Assembly (NCBI GenBank): GCA_963682055.1
Contig: OY821750.1
Location: 29,272,402 to 29,336,401 of the forward strand
Source: Primula veris
Lineage: Eukaryota > Streptophyta > Magnoliopsida > Ericales > Primulaceae
Length of the DNA stretch: 64,000 nucleotides
Direction: 5' to 3'
Shown: in pieces, positions 1 to 11,405 of the stretch
How the letters are laid out: every line of letters begins with the position of its first letter
How positions within the stretch are numbered: the first letter of the stretch is position 1
The notes under the pieces: generated by a model
Database searches by the model: none
Seen by the model: the letters and a program-made list of their open reading frames with translations, nothing else
What the model was told of the DNA's origin: nothing
Translations under genes and position numbers: made by a program

Positions 1-709
1 ATATGAAACAGCATAAGTATATACTATATATGTAGGAAAATTGATCGTTTAATACATATTTAGAGACTTAATTATCAAAAACCCATGGCTAAAATCTTTT
101 TTCATGTTAGGTACATATTCTCAGTGATACTCAATGTATACGTATGTACTATGTATGTATGCGTAATTATGACAGACCCAAGTTACAATTTTCAACCACT
201 GGTTTAAAAAGCATGATTCCTAGTCAAAAAGCTCGATACAAAGCTTAAAAAGCTCGCTTTTCCCCTTTATAGGCTGCCAAAAGCTTGCACTTTTAGCGTA
301 GCTCTTACACAATACAGCAAAAAAAATACTAATGTAACCTAAGTAGCAGTAAAAATACTTAACATAATAAGCATATATGTATATGTATGTATAATATGAA
401 GACAACTTTGGAGTCATTAAGGATACGTAGATAGTCCCAGGTAAGTACTGTTCTGTAAAAATGTAGAATTGGTGATTCGTTTTCGAACTGATTCCATATT
501 TTGACACTATGTATGTATGTATGCATATTTTGACTGTCCCAAATTACTATTTTCAACCACCGGTTAAAGAAGCCCGATAAAAAAGCTCAAAAAAAGCACG
601 ACTCAAAGCTTAAAAAAAGCTCACTTTTCCGCTTTTTAGGTCGTAGCTCTTGCAAAAACGCTTTAGCTAAGATTTTAAAACACTGTTTTCAACAGATAAC
701 ATCAAAAAT
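1..709. repeat. AT-rich degenerate direct repeats
   Basis: No gene seen. The segment consists of diverged direct repeats. A block with GTATGTATG, 'TTTTCAACCACYGG' and AAAGCTCG/AGCTTAAAA occurs near 140-300 and again near 505-640. The block ACTAATGTAACCTAAG recurs near 330, 710 and 1255 (in the last as ACTAAAGTAACC). Short open frames here are low-complexity and look non-coding. Confidence 0.6.
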
Positions 710-1142
710 ACTAATGTAACCTAAGTAGCAGTAAAAACACAAAACAACATTAGTATATAATGTATATACGTATTCGGCCTAAAAAGCACGATAAAAAAGC
801 TGGATACTAATGTAACCCAAGTAGCAGTAAAAACACAAAACAACATTAGTATATAATGTATATAAGTATTCGGCCTAAAAAGCACGATAAAAAAGCTCGA
901 TACTAATGTAAGCCAAGTAGCAGTAAAAACACAAAACAACATTAGTATATAATGTATATACGTATTCGGCCTAAAAAGCACGATAAAAAAGCTGGATACT
1001 AATGTAACCCAAGTAGCAGTAAAAACACAAAACAACATTAGTATATAATGTATATAAGTATTCGGCCTAAAAAGCACGATAAAAAAGCTCGATACTAATG
1101 TAACCCAAGTAGCAGTAAAAACACAAAACAACATTAGTATAT
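710..1142. repeat. 96-bp tandem repeat array, about 4.5 copies
   Basis: ACTAATGTAA starts at 710, 806, 902, 998 and 1094, exactly 96 bp apart. Each unit contains AAACACAAAACAACATTAG and TATTCGGCCTAAAAAGCACG. Because 96 is a multiple of three, the - strand stays open through the array as a 32-residue repeat. I read that as an artefact of the period, not a protein. Units alternate in two diagnostic bases (see findings). Confidence 0.9.
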
Positions 1143-1369
1143 ATGATTAAAAAAAGCTCGATAAAAAGCTTAAATAGCGTAGCTCTTGCAAAAACATTTC
1201 TAAGATTTAGGTTTTCAAAACACTATTTTCAACAGAATACAGCAAAAAAAATACTAAAGTAACCTAAGTAGAAGTAAAAATACAAAACAACATAAGTATA
1301 TAATATATAAATATAAATGTATATAAATAACCTTGGAATCATTTAGAATACGAAGATAGTCCCATGTAA

Positions 1370-2760
1370 GTACTTTTCTGTAAAAACGTAAAATTGCTGA
1401 TTCGTTTTCCAACTCATTTTTCTCTATCGCCATCTCTCTCTTCTTCTCTATACACACACAGATTTATTTAATATATATATATATATATATATTACAGAGA
1501 AAAAGAGGGTTTTAGGCTTTCACTTAAATGGTAACGCATTGTGTGCGCCAACATAAATATTGTAAAATATTATATTATTATGAACATCACATTTATTATT
1601 AAAAAAAAAAGGATTTGGGTTTTTCGACTATAATTTTTTTTATAACGGAAAAATCATAATTACAAAATACAAACTGTAATTTAGAATTACAGATTATTTT
1701 TATTTTTATTTTTGAAAAAAATCATTAAAAATCATACAAAATCTAAAAATAGTTATACTAGTTAACAAATGAGTAAAAATATTTCAAAGTTAATTCTATT
1801 TTTTTTTACTGTTTTTTATTACATTTTTGTCTTTTATTGTTATTTTTTACAAAAAATACCATAAAAATTATAAAAATCAATACGACATAGTTGTAAAATT
1901 AATATCTAACTTTTTCAACCATGTTTTGTTAATTTTACAATTTTTATAGTATTTTTTTTTCTAAAAAGTAGTAATAAAAGATAATAAAAATAAGTAAAAA
2001 AAATTAATTTAAAATTTAAAATATTTTTTACTAACTTTTTAAGTAGTATAACTATTTGTACAATGTTTTACGATTGTTAATGATTTTTTTTCACACAAAA
2101 AATCAAAAGAAAAAAAAAGTAAACCGTAAATCAGAATTACGGTTTGTAATTTGAATTTACGGTTTTGCCGTGAAAACATATTTTTTGTAGTCGAAAAATA
2201 CAGTCTCGTTAGGCTTTTCACTTAAATGGTAAGTTGAGGTTTCTATTATTTTACTTTTGATAATCAATATTAATTAATAAACCACTAACAATTACCCCAC
2301 GAGTTACTGTGTGACGTATAATGATATAAATCTCGTAAAATTATAAACACGATATTCACATTTGGAGTATCAATTAATAAAATTATAGCAGTTAAAACGA
2401 CTTGTTAATTAAACTGGGATACATCCGTAACTATGAAAATATAGTGAAAATAAATTGTTAATTAGATTAATGTAAATTGGTAATTATTAATGAGTGGTGA
2501 TATAAGTAGAGATTTTTTGACATAAACTCTCGCAGGCACTCAATATATATGGACCATGAGATTATGTATACGAGGGTAAATCAATTGTACACATTGAGTC
2601 TCTGCAAAAATATATGTAAAAAAAAATCTCTTCTTATATCATCACTCTATTAATATAAAATGAGAAAGTTTTGAGAAAAAAATTGACAAAATTTGGAAGT
2701 CTCAATAGTTTGCTTATATCATAATAGTTTGCTTATATCAATAATTTTAGCCCCAAAATT
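1370..2760 (+). repeat. Duplicated segment, copy A (partner at 15240-16620)
   Basis: Several blocks match 15240-16620 in the same order and orientation: CTATCGCCATCTCTCTCTTC near 1425, CTTTCACTTAAATGG near 1515 and again near 2215, a stretch with CACATTTGGAGTATCA near 2356, and TAATTAGATTAATGTAAATTGG near 2460. Copy A carries the foldback element at 1619-2199 and a doubled CACTTAAATGGTAA block around it. No gene is seen. Confidence 0.7.
1619..2199. mobile_element. Large foldback (palindromic) element, MITE-like
   Basis: The first half reads as the imperfect reverse complement of the second half. The outer ends are TTTTTCGACTATAATTTTTT and its counterpart TTTTTTGTAGTCGAAAAA near 2183-2199. 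Inner blocks pair too: TAGAATTACAG with CCGTAAATCAGAATTACGG, and AATAGTTATACTAGTTAAC with its counterpart near 2035-2055. The centre is near 1905 and the arms are about 290 bp. No transposase is present. Superfamily not assigned. Confidence 0.7.
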
Positions 2761-2932
2761 ACAAATCGAGAATGCTTTTTTTTATGTTGATTTGAGATTT
2801 TTTTTTAATGACAATAGAAAATGAAGATTCGATGACTTGCTTTGATCTCATCTAATTATACACATTCAGTAGTTTTAGTAGTTTTCTAAAATGAGTAGTA
2901 CAATTTTACTGTTACTATCTTATCGTATATAT

Positions 2933-3159
2933 TGTTGTAGGATATTATTGGTTATCTTGGGTCTTATTCTATTGGGCATATCTTGGGCTTTCCTAGCATA
3001 TGTAAACATACCCTCTATTATATAAAGAGGGTCTCTTGATGTATCTCTCTGTACAATCATATTAATGAATAAACACTTCGTCTGTTGTTTCTCATACCTC
3101 TCTCTATATCTATACATATCTCTATATATATCTATAACGAACTAATATGTCACACAACA
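2933..3159 (+). repeat. 5' LTR of the Copia element
   Basis: 227 bp, TG...CA ends. TATATAAAGAGGGTC near 3020 is a likely TATA region. It matches the 3' LTR almost base for base; the 3' copy has about 7 extra bases after GAGGGTC and a few substitutions (for example GGTTATCTTGGG here, GGCCATCTTGGG there). Confidence 0.9.
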
Positions 3160-3176
3160 CGTTATCGGCACTTTGC
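3160..3176 (+). other. Probable primer binding site
   Basis: CGTTATCGGCACTTTGC directly follows the 5' LTR. Plant Ale-type Copia elements commonly carry ACACGTTATCAGCAC here, thought to pair with an internal part of initiator Met tRNA. The match has one difference in the core. Confidence 0.55.
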
Positions 3177-3942
3177 TCGCGGAGAATAGGATATACGCTC
3201 GCGGATATTGGAGATTTTGGGTAAACGCACGGATATTGGGTATCTATAAAACTTGAGTTTTAACCGGATTTTATTGGTTTATTACTATATCGACCTTCGT
3301 CAATATAACAGAAGCAAGGTATACGATTACCATTTTTTTTTATTACTGTAATCGCATGATTCCCATGTATAGCATGATAAATAGAAGAACAATAATGACT
3401 GGTATGATTTTGGTTTGTACCCCATCCGTGCTACTATCTGAAATTGTGAAGTATTGCATACTAGTATTAAGTTGTTAAGTCTCTAGAAGCTAAAGATACC
3501 CACTTAGCATGGTAGTATTAGTCTCTGGAACTAATCACCACTGTTGTATATAAATTTATGATATCACTTGGTAGTATTTGTTTAGCAGGGTAATATATGT
3601 AAAGATCTGACGTATATAACATACATATTACAAGAACCCGTAATTGCTTCATGTTGCATGTTATAAGTTTTTATTGTGATAATATTTTTTTTGGTAATTA
3701 CCATGATTAAAAATTACACATAAAAGTAATAGATTTGTATAATATTAATTTATATATTACTAGTGTAAATTTGGTAAATAAAATATATTATGTACCTGAA
3801 TGATTTAGTTAACATGTATAGAATTATTAATATGGCGATAAACATAGATAATTGATTGATATCTTGTTAGCATATATCTTTTTGATATTATCATATATAT
3901 AAATATCACACATGCCAGTAAATTATTGGATTAGATCTAATT

Positions 3943-4280
3943 GATAATCTTAAATTGATTTGATTTGAAATGTTAGAATCTTTATGGATTGATTGATAAT
4001 CTTAAATTGATTTGATTTGATATGTTAGAATCTTTATGGATTGATTGATAATCTTAAATTGATTTGATTTGATATGCTATAATCTTTATGGATTGATTGA
4101 TAATCTTAAATTGATTTGATTTGATATGTTAGAATCTTTATGGATTGATTGATAATCTTAAATTGATTTGATTTGATATGTTAGAATCTTTATGGATTGA
4201 TTGATAATCTTAAATTGATTTGATTTGATATGTTAGAATCTTTATGGATTGATTGATAATTTTAAATTGATTTGTTTATA
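3943..4280 (+). repeat. 52-bp tandem repeat in the Copia leader
   Basis: GATAATCTTAAATTGATTTG starts at 3943, 3995, 4047, 4099, 4151, 4203 and 4255 (the last is slightly diverged), exactly 52 bp apart, giving about 6.4 copies. It lies between the 5' LTR and the coding remains. Confidence 0.9.
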
Positions 4281-6270
4281 ACACCAAATCTACTGCATGA
4301 TTAGATAGATCCTAAAATATATTTACTGCCTGTTTATATATATGTGGTTAATCTAGATAGATATTGTCTATATTGTTAATACTATTACCATATATAAAAA
4401 GCGAAAATCGTATATATTCACATTTAAGTTGGAAAAATTATGAATCTTCCCCAAATAGGCTCACCTATTTGGATACGATGTCTAGGAAAGATAAAGGCGG
4501 AAGTCGTTCTCCTAATGATGTCGATTTTTAAGAGGCATTCGTGCCCACCCCCCTCACCGTCTTTCCTGGTCGTGTTCAAATAGAGCTACCGAAAGGGGCT
4601 GACTAAATAATAATTTCCCCGAGTGTGTTTATATAGTGATGTATGTTTCGCTGAATTGGTGTTTCAGTATCGACCCGTCGTTCGATCAATGAGAACCGAT
4701 TCACATGAAAAGCAAAACTAATGTTTTCGAACCTGTCGTTTCGAAAAAACATTTGTGCTTCTGCAAACCATAAAAATATAATCAGTCGTTTTATATGATA
4801 AATAATACAGAACTCTCAACACATGTTGGATGCCATCTATGATGAGAAAAATCGTAAAATATACTTGCGAAATGACTATTTAAATGTTGATTTTAATCCG
4901 TCACCACATGTTACTCACCCTGATGTGTGAAAATGTGATGCCCAATTTTTTTTGGATGCCATCTTTGATGAGTAAAACACAAATTTGTTGTTACCATCAG
5001 GATGAATGCTAAGGCGTTGATTTTATTCCGCCGCCACATTTGATACGTGATGACGTCTATGGTGAACAAATGTCTGAAATTGACATATTGGAGCAATCCT
5101 TCACCAAAATACTAGCTTGGAAATTGCATTCCATAAGCAGTATCGTGAATTTATATTCACCATGTTCCTTTATCGCCCATCTATTATTGGATAAGAAAAT
5201 TACCCCGGTGAGTAGTTTTAATCCTATTGGGTCAATGGCGAATTGTTTGCCTGATATTAATGCTCTTCGTGTACATTTTTTTTTCCACGAATCGAGAACC
5301 GAGACAAGTGTTATTTGTCTCGAACTGTCGTGATCCTGATGAATCGCCTAGCCAAGCGAGATTTTAGACAATCGTCAAAATCGAAAACTTGTGGCTGCAA
5401 GACAGTAATTGAAAGGAACAATATGGCCCGTTGTCACAAAGCAAGAGATAATGCTCAATGAGGCAACTCTATGCTATAAAGACAAAGGTCATGCACGGTT
5501 ACTCCATAAATAGTTCACAACTATTATAAAGGTGAAAAAACCGATACTAATGTGGTTAAAGCTAACTGAAAGGAAACTCTTGAGACCCCCGATTTTGTGG
5601 CTCAAATGAGTTTGATACCTTTTTTTCTTTATTGATTTTGATAAATCATTGAGCCATTTTTTCGCTCATCTGGATTATGTTTTCCATTTAGACCATATTT
5701 TTGGATTATGGTTTGCCTATTTACAAAATTTCTCGAAATAATTTAAAGTGTTTTGAGAAAATTCCTTTGACAAATGTGACCAAACTTTAAATTATGAAAT
5801 TTTAGGCAATACTTGTGGGGTAGTTGATTTTTTTTGGAAATAGTGGGTAACCGTGTACCACATAATTTCACCAACTACTTGCCTAAAAGAGTCCTTTGTG
5901 ACAATGATTCTGGACCTGTCGTTCCAAATCAAAATCTTTGGTAAAAACCAAATTTATTTGTCAAATATGAGGTCTTATACTCATGTAGGTCCTGCCGTAC
6001 CTTGTTGAGTTATAAAATATTCGAGAAAACCAGTGTTATCTGGTAATAGCTCATGAAAGAATTAAAATTTCTTTACATAGCCTCCATTCAATACGACCAA
6101 AAGCGTATTTTAAAGGAGTTGAAATGTCTTTCAAGTGGTTGCTACCACATTCTTTAAAGCATTTAAAGTTAGCTTATCATTTCGCCTATCGTCGAATGAT
6201 AAATGATTTAGATGCTAAGACATGATTGTCTGTACTATCATTCGCCTGTCGTCGATTGATAAAAGCATTT
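4281..6270 (+). pseudogene. Decayed gag/protease region of the Copia element
   Basis: By position this should be gag and protease, but no frame stays open for more than about 100 codons. The stretch near 5380-5600 (phrases 'ARCHKARDN' and 'TDTNVVKAN') may be the remains of the zinc-knuckle region, without an intact CCHC motif. I cannot assign the rest, including the segment near 4440-4620 and the recurring CCTGTCGT phrases near 4735, 5920 and 6245. Treat this as inferred from element order. Confidence 0.45.
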
Positions 6271-7340
6271 TGATATTGTGGCATTGACCGGATGAGATAT
6301 TCCCGGGTCAAAAGACGATGCTTGATTTATAATCGCCTCGCATTTGGATTCTCTCTGAGAATATATTTCGTGATTAATCCGAAATTCATGCCACTAATGC
6401 TCACTTTGAACGAATAGTATGTGTAAAGATCATGAAATTAACTCGTAGAATTCTTGTAAAGAATTGAAGGAGTTATTGTGGACTTATCCAACCATAAGAC
6501 GGACCATAAATATAAATGGTTATGGTTGATGCATTGACAATAAGGTCACATGATTATTGTTGTCCACATAAATGCAGCATTTTCCAAACTTTTAGCCCTA
6601 TCATTAAGTTGATGGCTCATGATCCGGATTATCCTGAAAAGACTAGTCGACTTGATAATACTGAAGAGTAAGAATCAAAATTTTGATTTGAATTACTTGA
6701 GTTTGGAAATTGAACATCCTGTCGATTATGTTCAGACCCAAATGGACTCACGGAAAGTTTGATGATGCGACTGTAAATGATTGCACGCACTTCTTGGTCT
6801 TGGGCACCAAGATTTATATTTCCGTGTGGGGTTATGCTATTTTGCTGCATTGGTCCGTTATGAGGCTCATAGACACTCAGACACCATATGCGTACCAGAT
6901 GGTTACTGGTTATGAGCCAGAAGTCTCATATTAACGCGTGTTTGGAGTGCTTAATTAATATTTTGATTGAGTCGCTATAGCGTTCAAAATATGGACCTCT
7001 GAAGGGGACATAAGTCGATTATGAATCTCCTGCCTATCATTTGATAGAGTAACCTTGGCAAGCGATCTCTTTATCGCATGATATGCGAAAGTGACATCGC
7101 TAAGACTGTTCTCCCCGTCGTTAGGGGGAGATTTGCACGTTACCGTTGATAAGGAACGACGTGAAATAACGTGGCATAACCCACTCAGTCTTAGCTTGAT
7201 CCCCAAAACTGCACTTAGTGATAAGTAAGTGCATAGACTCCCTCAAGTCTAACTAAATGCCAGACGCATTTAATGACTTTATGAGATGTCACGAGATCAT
7301 TTATACCTGCTGCAAAATACTTGCAAGGATAGACGTCCCT
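6270..7340 (+). pseudogene. Copia integrase remains
   Basis: The phrase near 6280-6320 resembles the GAG-pre-integrase 'HDRLGHPG' motif with substitutions. Near 6700-6930 the frame gives 'IEHPVDYVQTQ' and then 'SVWGYAILLH', corresponding to the integrase 'VEHPVAHVHTQNG' and 'SVWGHAILHA' motifs. Downstream, 'GPQRG' near 6990 and 'LPDAFNDF' and 'RIDVPVG' at 7260-7350 match the linker between integrase and reverse transcriptase. Stops and frameshifts separate the blocks, and the catalytic triad cannot be read intact. Confidence 0.75.
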
Positions 7341-7779
7341 GTCGGACGCCGTGTTCCTGTTGTAACACGTTGCTTTGGCCGAACCCGCCAAGCAAAGTAC
7401 ATTGCCGTCGGCCGTCAGTCTGTCGTCCTTCCCAAGATATGAGGAAGTTGACCGGTTCTTAATTCGTTCAGCCCCACATGTGGTGAACTGAAACTCGTTT
7501 GTCGCACGAGATTATAAAGGATCAAGGAGATGTGTGATTTCCTCCTCATCCTAAGAATCTCGAAATATCCGTCGATCATGATATCTTAGACGATATTGAA
7601 GCGAAACGAGACTGTCATTGATTACTTGTTCATATATTCGGTGACGACTGATAATATAAACAAATTATGACAGGGAACCATGTACCGTTGCCTGAAGTCA
7701 ACGGAGAATAGACTAGACTAATGGAAACTTGCAATCCATGTAGACTCCTTAGCGAAAGTGTGTTCGGACCTGTAGCTCC

Positions 7780-9000
7780 AACACCACCAATGTTAAACGA
7801 GTTCGTTTATTTGGTTATTCGTAAGGAAAAGTGATGAGAATAATGAGATTGTAGAACGCTCGCCTAGTAGCGCAAGGCTTCTCTCACACCTTAGAATTGA
7901 TTACGAGATAGTTGATTTACTCGTAATGGACATTATACAGTCCCCTACTTTACCAGTTTAGTAGTTTCCGAAAAACTGAGTATGCAGCCATGAATGTGGT
8001 CACGGTTTTATCTCTATGGGGATTAAGACAAAGAGATATAAATAAAGGTCCCTGTGTGACTTCATGTGCTTGAATCAAGTAGTTTCTGACCACAGAACAC
8101 GATCTCAATTAAATGAGACATTCACTATATGGATTAATATAATCCGAGCAGATGTGGTATACCCGCCTAAGTGAGTACTTGATTAGCTTGGGATACTTGA
8201 ACAAGTATTATGCTCTTGCGTGTTTTATTACGCGATCCATTTTTGGATTTGCCTTCGAGATGAAGGATCTTGGGAAGAAACGGTAGTGACTCGGCCTGAT
8301 GATCGAGTCCCGTAAAGATTGAATCTAAGTCCATGATTCAGACTACACCCAGAAGGTGTTATGACGTTTTAGTCATTATGACGCTAAGTCATCAGATTCT
8401 CCCATGATCGTTCGATCACTAGACATTGATATAGACCCGGTCCATCCCTGATGAGACGACAAAGAGATATTGAACCATGATGTTCATATCTAAGTACAAT
8501 AAGTGCATCATTGTACTTGGTCTAATGTACTAGGACGAACATCTTGTCTGCTGTGAATGGTATAGCTCGACACAGCATCGCGCTAACACGCTGCCATCGA
8601 AATGGCACTAAAGACACATTCCCTTACCTTATGGTAATTTTTGAAGTGGGATAGTTTATCCCATTTTGCATCATCCAGTGTACCTACCCCCTTCGGTACT
8701 CGAATTAACGCAACCCTTTTTCGGTTATACCGATGCTGGTTACTTATCAGACCCGCATAAGGGATATTCCTAACATGGTATGTCTTTGCCATTAGGAATA
8801 AGGCGATATCTTGGAGGTCTTGGAATGACTCCAAACGAATCACTCTGATCTATTCGTGCTCTATGAGACGATTAGAGAGTGTATATGGCTTCGAGCTCGT
8901 ATTAGTCATATTTAAAATACATATGCTCTGTCTCACGATCCAGATAAAACACTTGTCATAGAAGATAACTTGTTGTTATCGATCAAGAGAGACATGACTA
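7780..9000 (+). pseudogene. Copia reverse transcriptase and RNase H remains
   Basis: Near 7825 'RKRNEKNEIVR' matches the start of Copia RT. Near 7960-8040 'VSEKLSMQPMNVVT' matches the RT motif that precedes the 'AYLYG' block. Near 8150-8210 'MWYTRLSEYLISLGYLNK' matches the 'MWYNRLSEYLLKEGY' block. The YVDD catalytic box is not readable. Near 8860-8970 'ETIRECIWLRA' and 'VIEDN' match RNase H 'EASRECVWLRS' and 'YEDN'. Frames change repeatedly, so this is a pseudogene. Confidence 0.75.
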
Positions 9001-9054
9001 CATTATGATATTTAGCATTTCTCGCCAAAATTAATCTTCACATATGAAGTTTAA

Positions 9055-9427
9055 GAGCATCCAGTTGAATGCTCGTTCTATTCCACGTTAGATTTTCTTG
9101 CATCCAGTCGTGTGCAAGTAAATGAAGCATCCAGTCGAATGCTCGTACTCTTTCTTGAAATATGAAATCCTTGCACCCAGTCGTGTGCAAGTGATGGGGA
9201 GCATCCAGGTGAATGCTTATTGCACTAATTACTACTTAGTCGAAATCCTCGCACCCTGTCGTGTGCAAGTGAGGGGGAGCATCCAGTCGCATGCTCGTGT
9301 ACTCTTTTTGTCCTTAGACCAAGGTTTTTTCCCACTGGGTTTTCCTTGGCAAGGTTTTTAGCGAGACACGTTCCCATCATATCTCACTTAAGATTGCGAA
9401 ATTAGGGAGAGTATCCGGTTGTATACT
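9055..9427 (+). repeat. Alternating short-hairpin array near the Copia 3' end
   Basis: Two kinds of small inverted repeat alternate. Type 1 is GAGCATCCAGTCGAATGCTC (stem GAGCAT/ATGCTC), at 9055, about 9124, about 9198 and about 9277. Type 2 is CTTGCACCCAGTCGTGTGCAAG without the middle changed, stem CTTGCA/TGCAAG, near 9098, 9171 and, with a weakened stem, 9249. A diverged type 1 (AGTATCCGGTTGTATACT) lies near 9410. The loop CCAGTCG is shared by both types. Confidence 0.75.
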
Positions 9428-9745
9428 TCTTACCACTGTGTACTCTTTTGTCCTTCGACTAGAGGTTTTTCCCACTGGGTTTACTCTAGCAAGGTTTTGA
9501 TGAGGCACCTGTTTTGTGGTTGATCCCCTACTACTACCACTGTTGCACTCTTTTTTTTCCTTCGATCAGAGATTTTCCCATTGGGTTTGCTCTGTCAAGG
9601 TTTTGATGAGGTACACTGTTTTGTGATTAGTTACTTACATAATATTTCGGCCTATATCATTCGGCTACACAGTTTCTCCTAGGTACTGGTTTTGTCCCAC
9701 ACTGGGTTTTCCGGCCCTAAGGTTTTTATGTGTTTAGCACTGCGA
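9297..9745 (+). repeat. Repeated 3' module of the Copia element (CCCACTGGGTTT)
   Basis: The block TACTCTTTTTGTCCTT...TTTTTCCCACTGGGTTTTCC...GGCAAGGTTTT...GAGGCAC occurs near 9297, 9438, 9548 and, partly, 9690. Such blocks with CACTGGGTTTT and CAAGGTTTTTAATGAGGCA are common just upstream of the 3' LTR of plant Copia elements. Here it has multiplied to about four copies. Confidence 0.75.
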
Positions 9746-9791
9746 ATGAACTCGACTCACATCGACAGCATGAAGACGAAGAAATCAAGAC

Positions 9792-9805
9792 ATCCAAATG
9801 GGGAG
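9792..9805 (+). other. Polypurine tract of the Copia element
   Basis: CCAAATGGGGAG lies immediately before the 3' LTR start (TGTTG), the expected position and composition for the plus-strand primer. Confidence 0.75.
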
Positions 9806-10039
9806 TGTTGTAGGATATTATTGGCCATCTTGGGCCTTACTCTATTGAGCCTATCTTGGGCTTTCCTAGCATATGTAACCATACCCTCTATCATATAAAG
9901 AGGGTCAGATGTCTCTTGATGTATCTCTCTGTACAATCATATTAATGAATAAACACTTCGTCTGTTGTTTCTCATACCTCTCTCTATATCTATACATATC
10001 TCTATATATATTTATAACGAGCTAATATGTCACACAACA
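9806..10039 (+). repeat. 3' LTR of the Copia element
   Basis: 234 bp, almost identical to 2933-3159, with the same TGTTG/CAACA ends, and followed by the target duplication TATAT. The high LTR identity contrasts with the badly decayed interior (see findings). Confidence 0.9.
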
Positions 10040-11405
10040 TATATAATATTGTTGTTATCTCTATTATTAACTAAAATAGTTAGCTAACAATGCATTTTTT
10101 TTATTTTCATTAGTTGCGTTAAATTATGTGTTATTTTTATAAATGTTAAAAAAGTTGTTTAAATTAACAATGTTTTTAATATTTATAACTGATGATATGA
10201 CAAACACATGCTATAATTAACATTATTATCTTATATAAATTCTCCTCATAAGAACAATGACTATTGAAATAAAAAAGAAATTGTTAATTAAAAATTGATA
10301 ACATTGTTAACGTGAAACTAATATGGTTATTAAATTTAAAATGCATTTGTGTCATTTAACATATTTTTAAACAATGATATGTTATTTCAAAAAAAACAAT
10401 GATATGTTAATATTTAATAACCATATTTAGCATCACGGCACATAGTGTGTCCGTCCTTGTTAATTTTACTAATCTTGAAAACCTGCTTTGTACTTTAACT
10501 TAGTCAACTTTATCTTGAGTTTAGTTGGGTCCATTTTTAAACAAATTTTCCTCTTTTTTTCTCCCTCTTAGTCCTAGTTAGTTAGCCTCTTCTCTTTCTC
10601 TATCCCTCTCTATGTCAACAGAATCATAAGAATATCAGGTACCAAAAACAAAATAGTCTCATGTTTATTTCACTTTTATCCCATTCAGATTGAGACAATA
10701 CAACTAAGTTAGATGAGTTGTATATATATTGTATGACATGCAGAGTAATTAATAATACTAGTTATGTACATTCATTTGTCACAATACTCAAACATGTCAC
10801 TATGGTCTCTATTTCTTCTGGGGGAAATTACATCATATCATTAGGAAAAATATTTGATGTTTTTTTTACCCAATTCATACTTAATTACAAAATACAATCC
10901 AGGATGATCATGGAAGCAGGAAACTCGAATGGGAGCCGTTATATTCTATGTGATATTGTTTCACGGTACACACTGATTTCTAGAGTTTTTAATCCAAATA
11001 CATGGAAAAAAGTGTTACACCTTTTTTTTGTATAATTTTATTGAATTGAGAGGGGATATAAAGCGAGATTGTCTCCACCTAGTTTTTCCCCTGATTCAAT
11101 TCTTGTTTTTTTATTCAGATCTAATCTTGCAAATTTATTTATTTACTGAATCACTTAACTCATATGACAAATGGTTTAATCAAATTGAGTGAGAAATAAG
11201 AAAATTTTAAATAATTGGATTGCGTTACGTTAGTCTATAGTAGGTATTGGAAGTTTACCCACTCGCATTTTTTTTTTTTCCAAATGAGTTTCTGTACTCA
11301 TTGGACCCATTTACCAGAACTTTCTAAAGTAGAAATCTGCCTACTTGATTCGCGTACTGTTTTAACTCGGAAAAAAACTCAATTTGCTATTATTTCTTCT
11401 TGTAG
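10040..11405. other. Spacer and presumed OCT7 promoter/5' UTR
   Basis: AT-rich. No gene or repeat recognised. Pyrimidine-rich CTCTTTTTTTCTCCCTC near 10550-10605 could be promoter or leader sequence. The bases before the start codon (TTTCTTCTTGTAG at 11392-11405) resemble a 3' splice site, so a 5' UTR intron may end there. Confidence 0.4.

Larger units (their letters stand above)
2933..10039 (+). mobile_element. Ty1/Copia LTR retrotransposon (Ale/Retrofit-like), complete structure, decayed coding
   Basis: Two near-identical LTRs (2933-3159 and 9806-10039) begin TGTTGTAGGATATT and end TGTCACACAACA. They are bracketed by the 5-bp target duplication TATAT (2928-2932 and 10040-10044). A primer-site-like stretch follows the 5' LTR and a polypurine tract precedes the 3' LTR. 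On the + strand, broken fragments read as Copia integrase, reverse transcriptase and RNase H in that order, which is the Copia order. The phrases 'LPDAF(N)DF', 'RIDVPVG' and 'SVWGYAI' resemble Ale-type polyproteins. All reading frames are broken by many stops and frameshifts, so it is non-autonomous now. The lineage call is by remembered motifs and is less sure than the superfamily. Confidence 0.88.

Noticed and set aside
721..1134. Open frame of 137 codons with a 32-residue repeat, - strand
   Set aside because: It exists only because the 96-bp repeat period is a multiple of three; no initiation context and no known domain.
5040..5333. Open frame of 97 codons inside the Copia element
   Set aside because: Does not match any Copia domain and lies in a region where all frames are decayed; treated as chance.
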